Both the position numbers and the translations under genes were made by a program. Below are positions 30,360-41,095 of a DNA stretch of 64,000 nt, in pieces. Source of the DNA: Emiliania huxleyi CCMP1516 (taxonomy: Eukaryota; Haptophyta; Isochrysidales; Noelaerhabdaceae). Position 1 is the stretch's first letter; the number at the start of each line of letters is the position of its first letter. A model generated the notes under the pieces. It searched no databases and was not told the DNA's origin. It was given only the letters and a program-made list of their open reading frames with translations. The stretch covers positions 216,250 to 280,249 of the forward strand of contig NW_005201240.1 of NCBI RefSeq assembly GCF_000372725.1. The letters run 5' to 3'.

Positions 30360-31171
30360 GGAGTCGGAGCATGCAGTCGGGATGGCCGCTGCTGCACGCC
30401 ATTGCTGAGGCGGGCGTGTGGGCAGGCGAGATGCACTACGCGTCTGGAGCCGCCCTCTCGCCGGCGCCGTTTGTGCTGCGCGGCACCACCTCGATCCGCA
30501 TCGACGACGTATGCGGGCTTAGATGGGGAAACAACGGGTCCGTGAACACCGACCGGCACTCGAGAGGACGCATGCGACTGTCGGCTGTACTCGGCTGCTC
30601 TCAGAGCCCTTGTACTCACGCTCCAAGTACACCGCACGAGACCGTACTCACGCCACGACTCTGGCCGCGCTCATGGCGTGCTCATGGCGCAGGCCTTCTG
30701 CACGGTGCAGTCCTCCGTGGTGCTGCCGGGCGGGAGGCAGCGGGTGGTCCGGATGAGAGGCGTCCTCCCTCCCGTCCTCGGCGCCGGCGAGGCGTGCACC
30801 GCGCGCCTCGAGCCCGAGAGCGGCGAGGGGCCCATCTCCCTCCTGCTTTCGGAGCACCCGGCACCGCACTGCACGGCTGGCCGTGCGAGCCTGTCAACAG
30901 CTCCGCTTCAGAGTCCACCTGTGAGTAGGGCTGCATCGTCCTCTCTGAGGTGAACCGCACCAGCGGCGAGGTCGTGCTGGCGTCGAGTATGGTGCTGGCG
31001 CACGCAGATCGCAGCGGGCACCGCACGACGCTTCTGACGACGTCGCACGAGCTCCGCCGCGCCGCCGGCACGGGCCTCGTCGAGGTTGGCGGCGTCCAGA
31101 TGTGGCGGATGGCGCCGCTGAGCGAGACGCAGGATGAGGAGGAGTTTATGACGTCGGGATCCATGCTGTGA
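29696..31171 (+). CDS. DUF1415-family protein with a second, beta-rich domain; 3 exons, 420 aa
   Basis: Exons 29696-30508, 30693-30920 and 30950-31171. Residues about 20-190 match the bacterial DUF1415 family: WINDLVIGEKLCPWA, LLVVGG, LDMDILAFHPD, and the signature HYSVRSPHPTLQLLRKESV. The biochemical role of DUF1415 is not known. A poly-Gly linker (30319-30356) then leads to GWPLLHAIAEAGVWAGEMHY, FVLRGTTSIRIDD, CTVQSSVVLPGGRQ and VVLASSMVLAHADRSGH, a domain of beta strands that recalls lipocalin-like DUF3598 proteins, though I am not sure. Intron 2 is only 29 bp, with a GTGAGT donor; the alternative is a short frameshift. A start at 29738 is also possible. Confidence 0.72.
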
Positions 31172-31317
31172 ATGGAGGTACAATACATACAACCACATGC
31201 CCAAAAGAAATACGTATTGCGATACTTGTATCACCGCCTAGCTCGACGCCATGTTTAAAAGGGCTTTTGCGCCCCCTTGCGCGTTGAGCGGGGGTGGAGT
31301 CTGGAGACGGAGAGATA

Positions 31318-31525
31318 AATAAATAAATAAAAACGGACACCTCTACTGTGAGATGGGTAAAAGGAACAGGTCCCCGCCCGTGCGATCTTTGTGCAGGGTT
31401 CTTTGTGCGTTTGTGGGTGTGGTCGGCGACTAGCCGGGGTCGTCCTCCCGATGGGGGACTAGCACTAGCCGTCTTCCACATGGTCCCTCGGGTTCCTGCT
31501 GCTCCTAAACCTAATCTCTTCGTAG
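31318..31525 (-). mobile_element. Family A retroelement, short 5'-truncated copy
   Basis: Matches the final 200 bp of family A and ends in a TTTATTTATTTATTTAT tail (plus strand 31318-31335). Downstream at 31640-31690 a 26-bp unit (CACATATAGGCGCGAGACCG) is duplicated in tandem. Confidence 0.78.
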
Positions 31526-31760
31526 ACTGGAGAGAGAAGTCTCAGACCATGCACAAGTTAGATGCGGCTCCGTAAACGAGCGCCGTACACGGCCAACACG
31601 GTGTGGACACATTTTCACTGCTCCGACGCTCTGAGGCGGAACACATATAGGCGCGAGACCGATGGAACACATATAGGCGCGAGACCGATGGAACGATACG
31701 CGTACATCAGCTCTCACTCACAGGTACGAAAACACAGCAGGTGCACACATTTTCAAAGAT

Positions 31761-32783
31761 TCAGAGACGCACAGTTGCCACTGGCACCTCCAGTTGGCTA
31801 CTTACCCGCAATCCCGGCACGACTCCACACTCGGCCTCTTGCATCGCGTCGCGGCGATGGCGGACGGCACAAGCGCCCCTCCGTCTCCGCCAAATGCAAC
31901 AGCCCCCCAAGCACAGCACTGCAGCGGCCGCTCCCACAGCGATAAGAGCCACCGTCCACAGCTCGAGCACTGGGCCATCGTCACCAGCGTTTTCGCTGGT
32001 GTGTTCATCAGACCGTCCTGGATCGACGTCGATGAGGGGCGTGAAGGACGGCGGCGGCGGCGACGGCGCGGAGGCAGGCGGCGGCAGCGGCGAGGCGGAG
32101 GGCGGCGGCGGCGAGGGCGAGGCGGAGGGTGGCGGCGGCGCAACGACCACCGTGACCGTGACGGGCGGCGCGTCGAAGCCGACTTTAGCCACCCCCAGCT
32201 GCTCGGCCATGCGTGTGAGGAAGGCTAGCTGCTCCGCGGCAGCCGTGATGTCCTCCGCGGCCGGCCCACCCTCGGCCTGCACGATGGTGGCCTGCACCTT
32301 GTCGTCGCCGAGATCCTCGAGGGTCATATGTTCGGCGGAGACAATCACAGGGGGGTCGCAAGTGGCGAAGGAATCGATCAAAGCGGCCTCAATGGCAACC
32401 AAGTCCATGGCGGCTAGAGCGCGCTGCCGTCGGGCCGAGCCGATCTCGAGGGAGAAGGAGGAAGCGAAAACCTCGACCTCTCCTGGTCGAATTGGCGACG
32501 GCGTTGGCGGGAGGGAGGATAAGGTGGACGGCGGCGGAGATGAGGGCGATGGTGGCAACGGCGAGGCTGAGGGCGGCGGTGGCAACGGCGACGCGGACAG
32601 CGGCGGTGGCGAGGGCGAAGGTGATGGTGGCGGCGGCAAAGCGGAGGGAGGCGGCGGCGAGGGTGAGGCAGAGGGCGGCGGCGGCGTCGGCAGCGCGGAG
32701 GGCGGCGGCGGCGAGGGCGAGGCCGACGGCGGCGGCGGCGGCGGCGGCGACGACGCGGAAGGCGGAGGCGGCAAGGGCGAGGT

Positions 32784-32827
<44 letters not shown>

Positions 32828-34581
32828 CGGGTTCGGGATCGCTGGTGGTGGTGCATTCGGGCACCACGTCCATGCAGGACTCGGGGCAGGAGTAGACCAG
32901 CCACCGAGAGCGCGCCGCAGACCAGTCACTCACGTACCAGTGCGCGATGGTGCAGAGGAACCCCTCCCAGGAGTCACAGCCTCCATACTCCTGCTCCCGG
33001 AAGGGAAGGTGCAGTGAGGGCTGGCGGCACGCCGTGTGGCAGCAGAGTGTGCGGGCGTGGGGCATGCGCACGTCTTCGTACTCCGGAGAGTCTGTGCATT
33101 GGGTGTAGGAAGGCAGCTTGCTGTTGCAGTAGATGTAGGCCGCCCCCTCGTGGTCATAAGGGTAGGCGTTGTCGCAGGTCGACGAATCGTAGACGAAGCA
33201 CCACGCACCTAGCACAGCGTTTTGGGTCGGTGGAGGAACAGACCGGACAACACCAGACGAGGGAGGGAATCGAGCCTTGCAGGTCGTTGTCCCAGTTGGC
33301 GCAGCCGCTAAAAGGCACTTCGATGCCGTTGGAGACGGTTTCGGCGGTGCAGCTGCACCGGGCGTCGCAAAGCACCCATCCTAAGCCCGGGAACGCTACA
33401 GACGGTTCCATGCTCGGGCAGCTAGTCGGATCGGTCACATAGCACCATCTATCGCCGTCGCCGATGTGGTCGCCGCAGCCAGAGATGCCCGTGTCAACAT
33501 CTCCAAATTTCCCGTCGGTGGAGCATGCGCAAGCAACCTCGGCGGGCAACGCGGGCGGGGCCGGCGGGGCTGGTGGAGACGGAGGAAGCGGTGGCGGTGC
33601 TGCTGGAGGAGGCGGTGGGACCGGCGGGAGTGGCGGGAGCGGCGGCGCGGGCGGCGGTGGCGGAGAGCGGGGCGGAGCCGGTGGCAGCGGGGAGGAGATC
33701 TGCATGGTCTCGTCGAGCCAGCCGCGGTAAAAGGAGACGCGCGAGTAGGCGCCCGGCAGGCCCTGTGCACACCCTAATCCCCAGCTGGTGATGCCTATGA
33801 CGACGCGTTCGCCAGTGCCCGCCAGCTCGGAAAGCATGGGAGAGCCGCTGTCGCCCAGGCAGGTGTCTCTGCCGCGCTGCCCGCCGGCGCAGATCATTGC
33901 TCTCGTAGAGTACGATGCGCCGTAGTTGCGGCTGCAGACGCCCTCGTTGACGATCGGGACTGCGATCTCCCGCAGCTTTCGCGGGTACGTCTGCCAGAGC
34001 GCGCCGTCCAAGGAGGTGCGCCCCCAGCCGGCGACGACTCCGTCTCCCTTTTCCCGCACGAGAGCGTCGACGAGATCGCTGTTACCGAGGTCCAGCCGCG
34101 GCAAGCCCTGCAGGCACTCGTCCGGACGCGGCTCCGAGAGGCGCAGCAGCGCAATGTCGTGAGCGAGGCTACCGGAGCTGGAGGGCGCATACTCTGGGTG
34201 CGGGATGACGTCCATGATGCCTGTGACGGCCGAGCACGGGCTGGAGGGCGAGGTAGCCCCGAGGTCGTACTCGTGGGTCAGCAGTCGAAGCTGCTGCGGG
34301 GGCAGCAATTTCCCGTCGTCGTCGACGATGCAGTGCGCGGCGGTCACGGCCCAGACAGCTGAGGCGAGGTGCGCTCCACAGGTGTGCGTTGCGAGCCGCT
34401 GCAGCGACGCGACCGACGGGAAGGCGTCTGGAGACGCGCCGGCACCGCCGATGATCAGCCTGCGGGACTCGTGCGAGTCGGCGGCCACGCAGGCGAAGAG
34501 GAGCAGCGCGATGCAGCGAGAGACATGCAGAGAGATTTGTACCGAACCCACTTGCCTACTTGGGGTTGGGATGACATGCAT
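31761..34581 (-). CDS. Membrane-anchored trypsin-like serine protease with Cys-rich and Pro-rich modules, 2 exons, 917 aa
   Basis: Exons 34581-33276 and 33208-31761, GC-AG intron. After a signal-like N-terminus (CIALLLFACVAADS) comes an S1 protease domain: cleavage site RLIIGGAGA, WAVTAAHC (His), HDIALLRL (Asp), RDTCLGDSGSP (Ser) and GITSWGLGC. A Pro/Ala linker (about 325-370) is followed by two related Cys-rich units (GDRWCYVTDPTSC and GAWCFVYDSSTC) that are rejoined only after splicing. Next come another Cys-rich segment, long Ser-Pro-Pro tracts, a folded SEA-like stretch (DLVAIEAALIDSFATCD), more Pro repeats and a C-terminal membrane helix (WTVALIAVGAAAAVLCL) with an RRRRG stop-transfer. 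All catalytic residues are present. Probably a cell-surface protease. Divergent from UNG. Confidence 0.88.
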
Positions 34582-34933
34582 CGGCCCAAACACAAACTCA
34601 CACACACTCTCTCTCTCGGCCCACCAGGGCGCGTGTCGGCTAAACACGCGGAGGTGCAGACCGGCTTATACCGGTTCCGGTGCCCGCCCGCCTTCGGACA
34701 TTTCCGGGGGCCGGGAGAACTTAACGAAAGAGGAGAAAACCGAGTGAGCCCGCCGAGGCGCAGTGCTCTTGCAGAGGCGGTTAGTGGTGCACCAACCCCG
34801 GTAAACCCTTATCGCAAACCCTAGCAGTCCTCCTCCGGGAATGTACGTAAGAGCAAAATACAATACTCGTTCAGCCGCAATTCTTGTCCGCGCTGCGCGG
34901 GAAGGGCTTGGGCCCCCAACACTCGACAACACG
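34582..34933. promoter_or_regulatory. Divergent promoter region with repeat family D, copy 2 (about 34785-34860)
   Basis: 352 bp between two head-to-head genes. Contains ATCGCAAACCCTAGCAGTCC and CCTCCGGGAATGTACGTAAG, the reverse of the 22525 copy. The same repeat is just upstream of the prolyl hydroxylase gene (49072-49290). Confidence 0.5.
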
Positions 34934-35749
34934 ATGGACAAGTTCCTGAAGAAGAGCCGGCCGCGCGAGGCGGAGGAGCAGCCCGACGCGGACGCCGCCG
35001 CCGCCTCCAAGGTTGCGCGCACTTCCGCGGCCTCCGGCTCGGACGCAAAGCCGCTTGCGCCCGAGGTTGCGAGCCTGATCGAGCACCTGACTGACCCGCA
35101 GTGGCGCGAGGCGCTGCGCGGCGAGGTGTGCAAGAGCTACTTTGCGCAGATCGCGCGTGCCGTTTCGCTGGAGCGCGGCAAGAAGACTGTCTTCCCGCCG
35201 GCGCCCGAGGTCTTCTCCGCCTTCAACCTGACGCCGCTGCCCGAGGTGCGCGTGGTGGTCCTCGGGCAGGACCCGTACCACGGCCCTGGCCAGGCGCACG
35301 GGCTCGCCTTCAGCGTCGCGCGCGGCGTCGCTGTCCCACCCTCGCTCAAGAACATCTACAAGGAGCTGCAGGACGACTGTCCCGGCTTCAAGCCGCCGCA
35401 GCACGGCCACCTGGCGGGCTGGGCGCGGCAGGGCGTGCTGATGTTCAACGCGACGCTGACGGTGCGGAGAGGCGAGGCCAACTCGCACGCCAAGCTCGGT
35501 TGGCAGGACTTCACCGACGCGGTGATCCGCGTGCTCGACGCGAGGACGACGCCCACCGTCTTCATCCTGTGGGGCGGCTTTGCGCAAAAGAAGGGCAAGA
35601 TGATCTCGCGCACGCGGCACAAGGTGATCGAGGCGGCGCACCCGTCGCCCCTCTCGGTCACAAAGTTCCGCGGCTGCAGGGTCTTCTCCAAGGCCAACGA
35701 GTACCTCGAGCAGAAGGGATTTGCGCCCATCGACTGGGCGGCGCTGTGA
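34934..35749 (+). CDS. UNG: Uracil-DNA glycosylase, single exon, 271 aa
   Basis: Family 1 UDG that removes uracil from DNA as the first step of base excision repair. Visible motifs: water-activating loop GQDPYHGPGQAHGLAFSV (about 111-128), GVLMFNATLTVR, ILWGGFAQKKG, and the leucine/DNA-intercalation loop HPSPLSV (about 236-242). A disordered, acidic/basic N-terminus of about 65 residues precedes the fold, starting MDKFLKKSRP, as in nuclear forms. The frame is open back to 34841 (MYVRAKYNTRSAAILVRAAR), which could supply a mitochondrial presequence from an alternative start. Length and motifs are complete. Confidence 0.96.
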   Translation: MDKFLKKSRPREAEEQPDADAAAASKVARTSAASGSDAKPLAPEVASLIEHLTDPQWREALRGEVCKSYFAQIARAVSLERGKKTVFPPAPEVFSAFNLTPLPEVRVVVLGQDPYHGPGQAHGLAFSVARGVAVPPSLKNIYKELQDDCPGFKPPQHGHLAGWARQGVLMFNATLTVRRGEANSHAKLGWQDFTDAVIRVLDARTTPTVFILWGGFAQKKGKMISRTRHKVIEAAHPSPLSVTKFRGCRVFSKANEYLEQKGFAPIDWAAL

Positions 35750-36074
35750 GAAACACTGTGAGAGACGGCGCGACGCCGTGACAGTGAGATGAGAGGCGGC
35801 GAGGGGTGCGCTCACGCAGGGCTGTTCTCGATCGAGAGTACGCCGGTCGCCCACAGTTTCGGTCGCGAGAGGCGGCCGAGACCCCTCTCTCTCGACTCTC
35901 GCTCTCTGACTCTGTACGGCTCTACGGTACAGGCTGTCTCTACGGTGTTTACAGCAGGTGTACGCAGCGCGCAGCGACTGTCCCACCGGCGGCGGTTCGC
36001 GTAAACGGTATTTTTTTCTGAAACCTGGACACCCGCAGACCAGTCACATCTCACCAGTCAGGTGTATTCAAGCG
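35750..36074. other. Spacer between convergent UNG and the RsmD-like gene
   Basis: 3' sides of both genes. GCTCTACGGTACAGGC at about 35920 is locally repetitive. No gene seen. Confidence 0.4.
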
Positions 36075-37108
36075 TCACAGCTTCAGGTCCGCCACCGAGC
36101 GGCCGACAAACTCCTCGCTGAAGGGCGCGAGGTCGAGCTTGCCCGACGGCCGGTTGACGTAGATGGCGACGACGGTGCGGCCGTAGCGCCGGTTGCGCAG
36201 CCCGACAAGGCGGCCTCCCCCGAGGGTGGGCGGGAAGAGGCCGAGCTCGACCGGGTACTCGACCGCGACGAGGCAGTCCTCGCCGAGCAGCGGGGAGGCG
36301 CAGATGGCGCCCATCAGCTCGGCATACACCACCTCCTCGTACGGCGGCGTCACCGTCACGAGGTCGTACGGCCCCTGCAGCCCGTGCCGCGACGGGTCTG
36401 CCAGCACGCTCATCACGTCCGCCTCGACAACGTCGATCCGCTCGCCCTCGCCCAGCGCCTCGCAGTTGGACCGGATCGTCCCGGCGCACTCAGCGGAGAA
36501 GTCGACGAAGGTCGCGTGGCCGACGCCGCGAGAGAGCGCCTGAGGGAAGGGGAGCGGGCTTCTGCACGCACGCTCGTGTGGGGCCAAGGGCAGAAGGGGG
36601 GGTTGGGAGCGAGTGAGTGCGTCCATCCGGAGAAGAGGGAGAGCGCGCGCGCCTCGATGCCGACGACTCCGGAGCCAGAGAAGAGGTCGAGGGCGCGCGC
36701 CGATTCGCGGAAGACGCCGGTCGGGTAGAGCATCGAGAAGAGCGCCTCGCGCACGCGCGACATCATCGGCCGCATGTAGACCGACGGCGTCACCAGCCGG
36801 CGGCCGCGGTGCGCGCCGCCAGACACCTGCAGCCGCTGCAGCGAGCGCTCCTGCCCATCCTTGCCCTGCCTGCGCAGCCGGCCCGGCCGGCTCGCCACCT
36901 GGCCGCCCGGCGCCGAGTTGCGTAGCCGGCGCGGCGCGCGCACCCTGGCGGTCGGCAGCGCGTCGGCTGGCGCGTCCGCGGGCGAGCAGCAGCGCGGCGC
37001 GGCGCGGGCGGTGGCGGGCGGCAGCAGCGGGCCGGCGAGCGGCGGCCTCGGAGGCGCGGCGGAGCCGACCGCGGAACAGCACGCTGCGAGGCCGATCAGG
37101 AGGCGCAT
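36075..37108 (-). CDS. RsmD-like 16S rRNA (guanine-N2) methyltransferase, 2 exons, 308 aa
   Basis: Exons 37108-36647 and 36539-36075 with a GC-AG intron that rejoins GIEAR to ALSRGVGHATFVDFS. RsmD landmarks follow in order: GRRLVTPSVYMRPMMSRVREALFSML (the conserved P..RPT..RVREALF-type region), SAM-binding LDLFSGSGVVG, acidic FVDFS, and catalytic TPPYEE in place of the usual DPPY. The N-terminal 90 residues are Ala/Pro/Arg-rich with a hydrophobic start (MRLLIGLAACCSAVGSAA), so an organelle-targeted enzyme acting on plastid or mitochondrial small-subunit rRNA is likely. Confidence 0.85.
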
Positions 37109-37424
37109 GATGTGCCGGCGGCGGAGCTGTCGAGGGTGGCTTGGCCACGAAGAAAAGAATGTAGGTGGTTTTTAGCGGCTGCGTGCAGGTGGGGAGCCCT
37201 GCCCCGCAGCGCGGCCGCTCGCCAAGCCCCGTCGATGAGTGGTCAGATGGTTAGTGCCCGAGAGCGAGGGGTCCGGGGGGGAGCACAAACATACATGTAG
37301 GACGCCCAGCCTTGCCCTCGTGCCGCCGAGTGCATATCCTATGCGAGAGAGATCCCCTGTGCCCTGTGCCCAGCCCTCTCCGCGCGGCGATGCGCCCTCC
37401 CCCCTCGCTTTTGCAAAATCCTGC
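37109..37424. other. Intergenic, no gene seen
   Basis: Upstream region of the RsmD-like gene. No shared repeat or ORF with coding character. Confidence 0.35.
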
Positions 37425-37556
37425 AAAGGTGGGGACGTGTCTGTCCTCGACCCAGCCCTAGCTTGGGATGCCCGTTGTATTTATTTATTTATTTATTGCA
37501 GGTGGGGACCCTGTCCTTCTCCCACCCCTTGTTTGGTGTGTCCGCTTTATTATTTA
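37425..37556 (+). mobile_element. Two tandem family A-like 3' tails
   Basis: 37425-37495 and 37497-37556 each read GGTGGGGAC, a CCCA block, then TGTCC/GCCCG followed by TTATTTATTTATT-type tails. They match the family A/A2 3' end pattern and look like two successive short insertions. Confidence 0.55.
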
Positions 37557-37723
37557 TGCGGAAGCAGATGCCCGAGCTCGCGCGCATCTTCAAGCCTCCG
37601 ACGCCGCAGCAGCTGACGCCGCCGCCGGACCCCGCGGCCGTGCTGAGCGGGCTGGCGGCGCTAGCCACCGACCAGAAGAAGCAGCGCGATAGGGTGCCCA
37701 CAGGACCCAAAAAAAGAAAGTAA
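37556..37723 (+). CDS. Short basic-tailed ORF, possible last exon
   Basis: Encodes about 55 residues (RKQMPELARIFKPPTPQQL ... GLAALATDQKKQRDRV) ending in PTGPKKRK, which looks like a nuclear localisation signal. Codon use is gene-like, but it starts inside a repeat tail and no partner exon was found. May be the end of a gene whose upstream part was replaced by the insertions. Confidence 0.3.
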   Translation: MRKQMPELARIFKPPTPQQLTPPPDPAAVLSGLAALATDQKKQRDRVPTGPKKRK

Positions 37724-38084
37724 AAAAGAAATGGGCCACTCCCGATCGCAGCACTTCGTGTTGGAGAGTCGAGATATTGAGAGTATGACTAGGGTGGGAC
37801 GCTGGGGATTCTCAAAGGTATACCCTTGGAATGGCCGGATCCAGCCTTAATTTTACGAGATCGCGCGCGCTTCGCGCACAGCACCGCCTGTTCTCCGCGG
37901 CTGAGTGACGACGCGTGCCGTGTACCAGCAGAATTGGGCGCGCGGCGCGACGGCGCCCGCGAGGGAAGGCGCGGGTGCAGCGGCCGCCGGAGGCCGTGCC
38001 GCCCGCCAGCCGGCGCAGCAGCGGCCAGCGCAGCGGCCGCCGGCGCAGCAGCCAGAGCAGCCGGTAAGAAATTTGCTGAAATCT
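37724..38084. other. Intergenic with an Ala/Gln/Pro-rich ORF of doubtful status
   Basis: 37905-38060 reads TTRAVYQQNWARGATAPARE followed by a PAQQRP-rich stretch in one frame, then runs into family B. Possibly a first exon; not supported further. Confidence 0.3.
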
Positions 38085-38310
38085 CTTCGCACTTGGAGCA
38101 CTTGGAGTGCAGTTATCAACCTCACATCCAGGGCCGGGGAGCTCAGAAGCGCACCCAGCGGGCCGGATGATCGGTGTCGGGTTGCGGGCAAGAGAGCCCT
38201 AGCCCCGGGGGTGCGCGTTCGCAGGGAAAGGGCCTTAAAATAAACACGGGTCTCCGAGGGTTGGCCCCGCGTACCAGGTTTCCCCTTAACTGCAGGACGC
38301 CCCCTCTACT
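38085..38310 (+). repeat. Dispersed repeat family B, copy 3
   Basis: Full two-block copy as at 15328, ending TTCCCCTTAACTGCAGGACG. Confidence 0.8.
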
Positions 38311-38597
38311 CGGAGCTAATGAACACCACACTGCACGCCTCACACGTCACACCCCCACTCCACACTCACTCGCGCAGGCACTTGAATAGACCCCCCGCAT
38401 GAGGGCTCACCCCCCGTCCTCCCAGGGTCCCGACCCCCTTTGATTCGTCCTCCTGCTCGTCTCACGAGCGTCATGCGACGGCCGGTGTGGCCGTTTCCCT
38501 CGCTGTTGGTGTCGCTTCCTCCGCTGCCGCCCTTCATCTCCGCCAGCTTCTCCCGGCTCCACCGCTTTCGAGGGCGTCGACGGCCCGGCCGAGATAT

Positions 38598-38890
38598 ATC
38601 GCACTTGGAGCACTTGGAGTGCGGTCAGTAACCTCACGCCCAGGACCGGGGAGCTGAGAAGCGCACCCAGTTGGCCGGACGCTCGGCATCGGGTTACGGG
38701 CTAGAGAGCCCTAGCCCCGGGGGTGCGCGGTCGCAGGGCCATAACACGTCTCCGAGGGATGGTTCCGTGTACCGGGTTACCCCTTAACTGCAGAACGCAC
38801 CCCCTTCCTCGACCGTGGGGGGGTGCGCGGTCGCAGGGCCATAACACGGGTCTCCGAGGGCGTACGGCAGCGCTCCGGGTTCCCCTCAGC
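38598..38890 (+). repeat. Dispersed repeat family B, copy 4 plus a partial duplicate
   Basis: 38598-38800 is a full copy; GGGGTGCGCGGTCGCAGGGC and ACACGGGTCTCCGAGGG are repeated at 38818-38885, so the second block was duplicated locally. 38311-38597 between copies 3 and 4 holds no gene. Confidence 0.78.
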
Positions 38891-40026
38891 GGCGGAATTT
38901 TCTTCGCTTTTGAATTGATTGAATTGAATGAGTGGGCTGTCTGTTTACAGGCGCCGTCCGCCCGCGCGCGCGCCGACCCAGCTCCGAGCACGCTCGCTCG
39001 CCGCTGGGCGGCGCGCGTCCACACTGCGTCGGCAAAACGCGACGCAGGAGCTCGCTCGCTGCTGCTGCGGCGGCGGCAGCGACGGCGACTGCCGGCTGCC
39101 GGCTCCCGGCCGCCGGCACCCGGCTGCCGGCGGCCGGCTGCTGCCGGCTGACGGCTGACGGCTGCGGCGAACGGCGACGGCTCGGTTCGCGTTCGCTCCG
39201 CGAGGGTGCGACTGAGCCTGCCGCGCTCGATCTGGGAGCCACTCGGCGCCAGGTCGAACGGCGGTCGGCTAGGCCACTGCGGGGCGACGCATGATAGAGC
39301 ATGCTGGGCGCCGCATCATCTACTACCGCTCCACGCCAAGGCGCGGGGCGGCAGTGCTCGTCGGCGCTCGCGGCGCTTCGGTGCTCGGGCGCGCTCACCA
39401 TGTGGTCGTTCAGGGCGGCTTGCACAGGGCTCGTTGTGCGAGTATATGGGACACGATGTCTCAAATATGAGAGGTTTTGACTCCTACCGGCTCTTGACGC
39501 TATCCCTGGCAGCTCTAATGACCAGGATCAGTAGTGCTATGATAGAGGGTGCCCATACTAGCGCAGGAGCTGCCACACTCGCCCGGACCGGCTCCCTCTG
39601 GGGCCGGTTCCGCAGCCCGCGAGAGCCGACAGCGGGGCCGTGCCGCGGGTGCCTACTGCTGAGTGCCACAAACACTGCGCCGTCCCGCCATCACCTACAG
39701 GCTGTCTTGTGTGATGGTTGGGATGTCCAAACGCCACCATCTTGGCTCTTGCGACCTCAAACCCGCGAGCTGTATGGGTGGTCCTGACGTCGACAGACGC
39801 CCGATGACCACGGTGAAGCTGAGCCGGAACGAGTCGACAAGTCTCGTCTGAGCCCGTGGCGGTCGCCGGCTGAGTCGCTGTGCACGGGCCGGTACCTCAG
39901 GCGTCACCTCCGCAGCCTCAGGTCTCACACTCCATCACCGCCGCCGGGACGCCGTCGGTGGCACGCTCGGCGGCGTACTTTCTGCAGCTCCATCTCGAGC
40001 ACGGCGTCGAGCCTACTCACTCCTGT
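38891..40026. other. Intergenic region, no gene supported
   Basis: 39090-39175 is GGCTGCCGGC-rich low-complexity DNA. On the minus strand, 39840-39760 reads TRLVDSFRLSFTVVIGRLST, which looks coding, but I could not extend it into a gene. ATATGGGACA near 39450 recurs inverted at 40150. Confidence 0.35.
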
Positions 40027-40069
40027 TGGATACACGCACTCCCTGGGACCCAGGGAGTGCGTGTATCCA
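40027..40069. other. Perfect 21-bp inverted repeat with 1-nt spacer
   Basis: Arms 40027-40047 and 40049-40069 are exact reverse complements (TGGATACACGCACTCCCTGG plus G) separated by one A. Confidence 0.95.
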
Positions 40070-40187
40070 GCAAGCGGTGCGTCCCGGCAGCGCGCGCAGG
40101 CTGCGGAGCTGCAACAAACTCGAGACACGCTTTTTGGGACATTTTCGACGCTTTTGTCCCATATACTCGCACAACATGCCACAGCGC

Positions 40188-40326
<139 letters not shown>

Positions 40327-40612
40327 CACAGCCCCTTCCCCTTCCCTCTCAAGACCGCAAGGGCGAGGACACGCGTAGGCCGCACCATTAGCGAAGCCCA
40401 CAGAGTGGGAGACTCCTATCAATCACCGCCTCTGCCACCCACGGCGTGAGCCTTGGCCGCCTCTGTCAGTGTGCCCGTGATAGTGAGAGACTGCCAGTGA
40501 GAAGCCGGAGGAAGGTCGCTAGTCGAGAGAGATCGCCAGTGGAATAGGGAGTCCACCGTGCTGCGAACCTGTCGCTGTCCCTTTTGTCAATAGAGCGATT
40601 CTAAGATCAGGG

Positions 40613-41047
40613 TTGCCACTGGGCGAACATCGGCCGTCCCTCAGTGCTTCCAGCCTAGCCGTGCCACTGCCGCCAGAGGCCGCTGCTCGGCTGCAGGACG
40701 CGTCGCTAGCTACCGCAGCAAACGCTGCACAGAGAGCGACCTCGACTGTCGCGTGCCTCGAGGAGCTCGATCGGCAGTCCGCTGGGCCCGTGCCACACAG
40801 CTGCTCCTTCGTCGATGCCAGCAGCGGCGATGACGCCGATGCGGTTTGCTGCCACGGTGGCTGCTGCACAGTTGCTCGACCAGGCGCCTTGCTCTGCGAG
40901 AGTCACGCTGAGGAGGCCTTTGCTGATATGGACGACGATTGGCGCGATGCGGCTAGGAGACGTGGCGTCACTGTCATCGGGGCGGAGCTCGCGAATCGGT
41001 CGGCGACGCCTCCGGTTCGAGCGCTAGTATGCCGTGTTAATCACTGA
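40613..41047 (+). CDS. Hypothetical protein, 144 aa
   Basis: ORF with coding-like composition: an Ala-rich helical first half (PPEAAARLQDASLATAANAA), then CCHGGCCTVARPGALLCESH, which could bind a metal, and an acidic EAFADMDDDWRDAARRRGV segment. No family recognised. It may have an upstream exon, since nothing marks the start at 40613. Confidence 0.4.
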   Translation: MPLGEHRPSLSASSLAVPLPPEAAARLQDASLATAANAAQRATSTVACLEELDRQSAGPVPHSCSFVDASSGDDADAVCCHGGCCTVARPGALLCESHAEEAFADMDDDWRDAARRRGVTVIGAELANRSATPPVRALVCRVNH

Positions 41048-41057
41048 CACTGTGGGG

Positions 41058-41095
41058 GCGTGATTTCTTGTTGGTTTTCAAAAATCTCTCTCTAA
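41058..41095 (-). repeat. Fragment of dispersed repeat family C
   Basis: GTGATTTCTTGTTGGTTTTC and AAAAATCTCTCTCTAAATAC match the start of family C in reverse orientation. 41096-41489 holds no gene I can support. Confidence 0.6.

Noticed and set aside
37463..37723. 86-aa membrane-like ORF starting MGCPLYLFIYLLQ
   Set aside because: Its hydrophobic first half is encoded by a TTTATTT retroelement tail; only the last 55 codons look coding.
39206..39787. 194-codon ORF
   Set aside because: No domain, irregular composition, overlaps other frames of equal quality.
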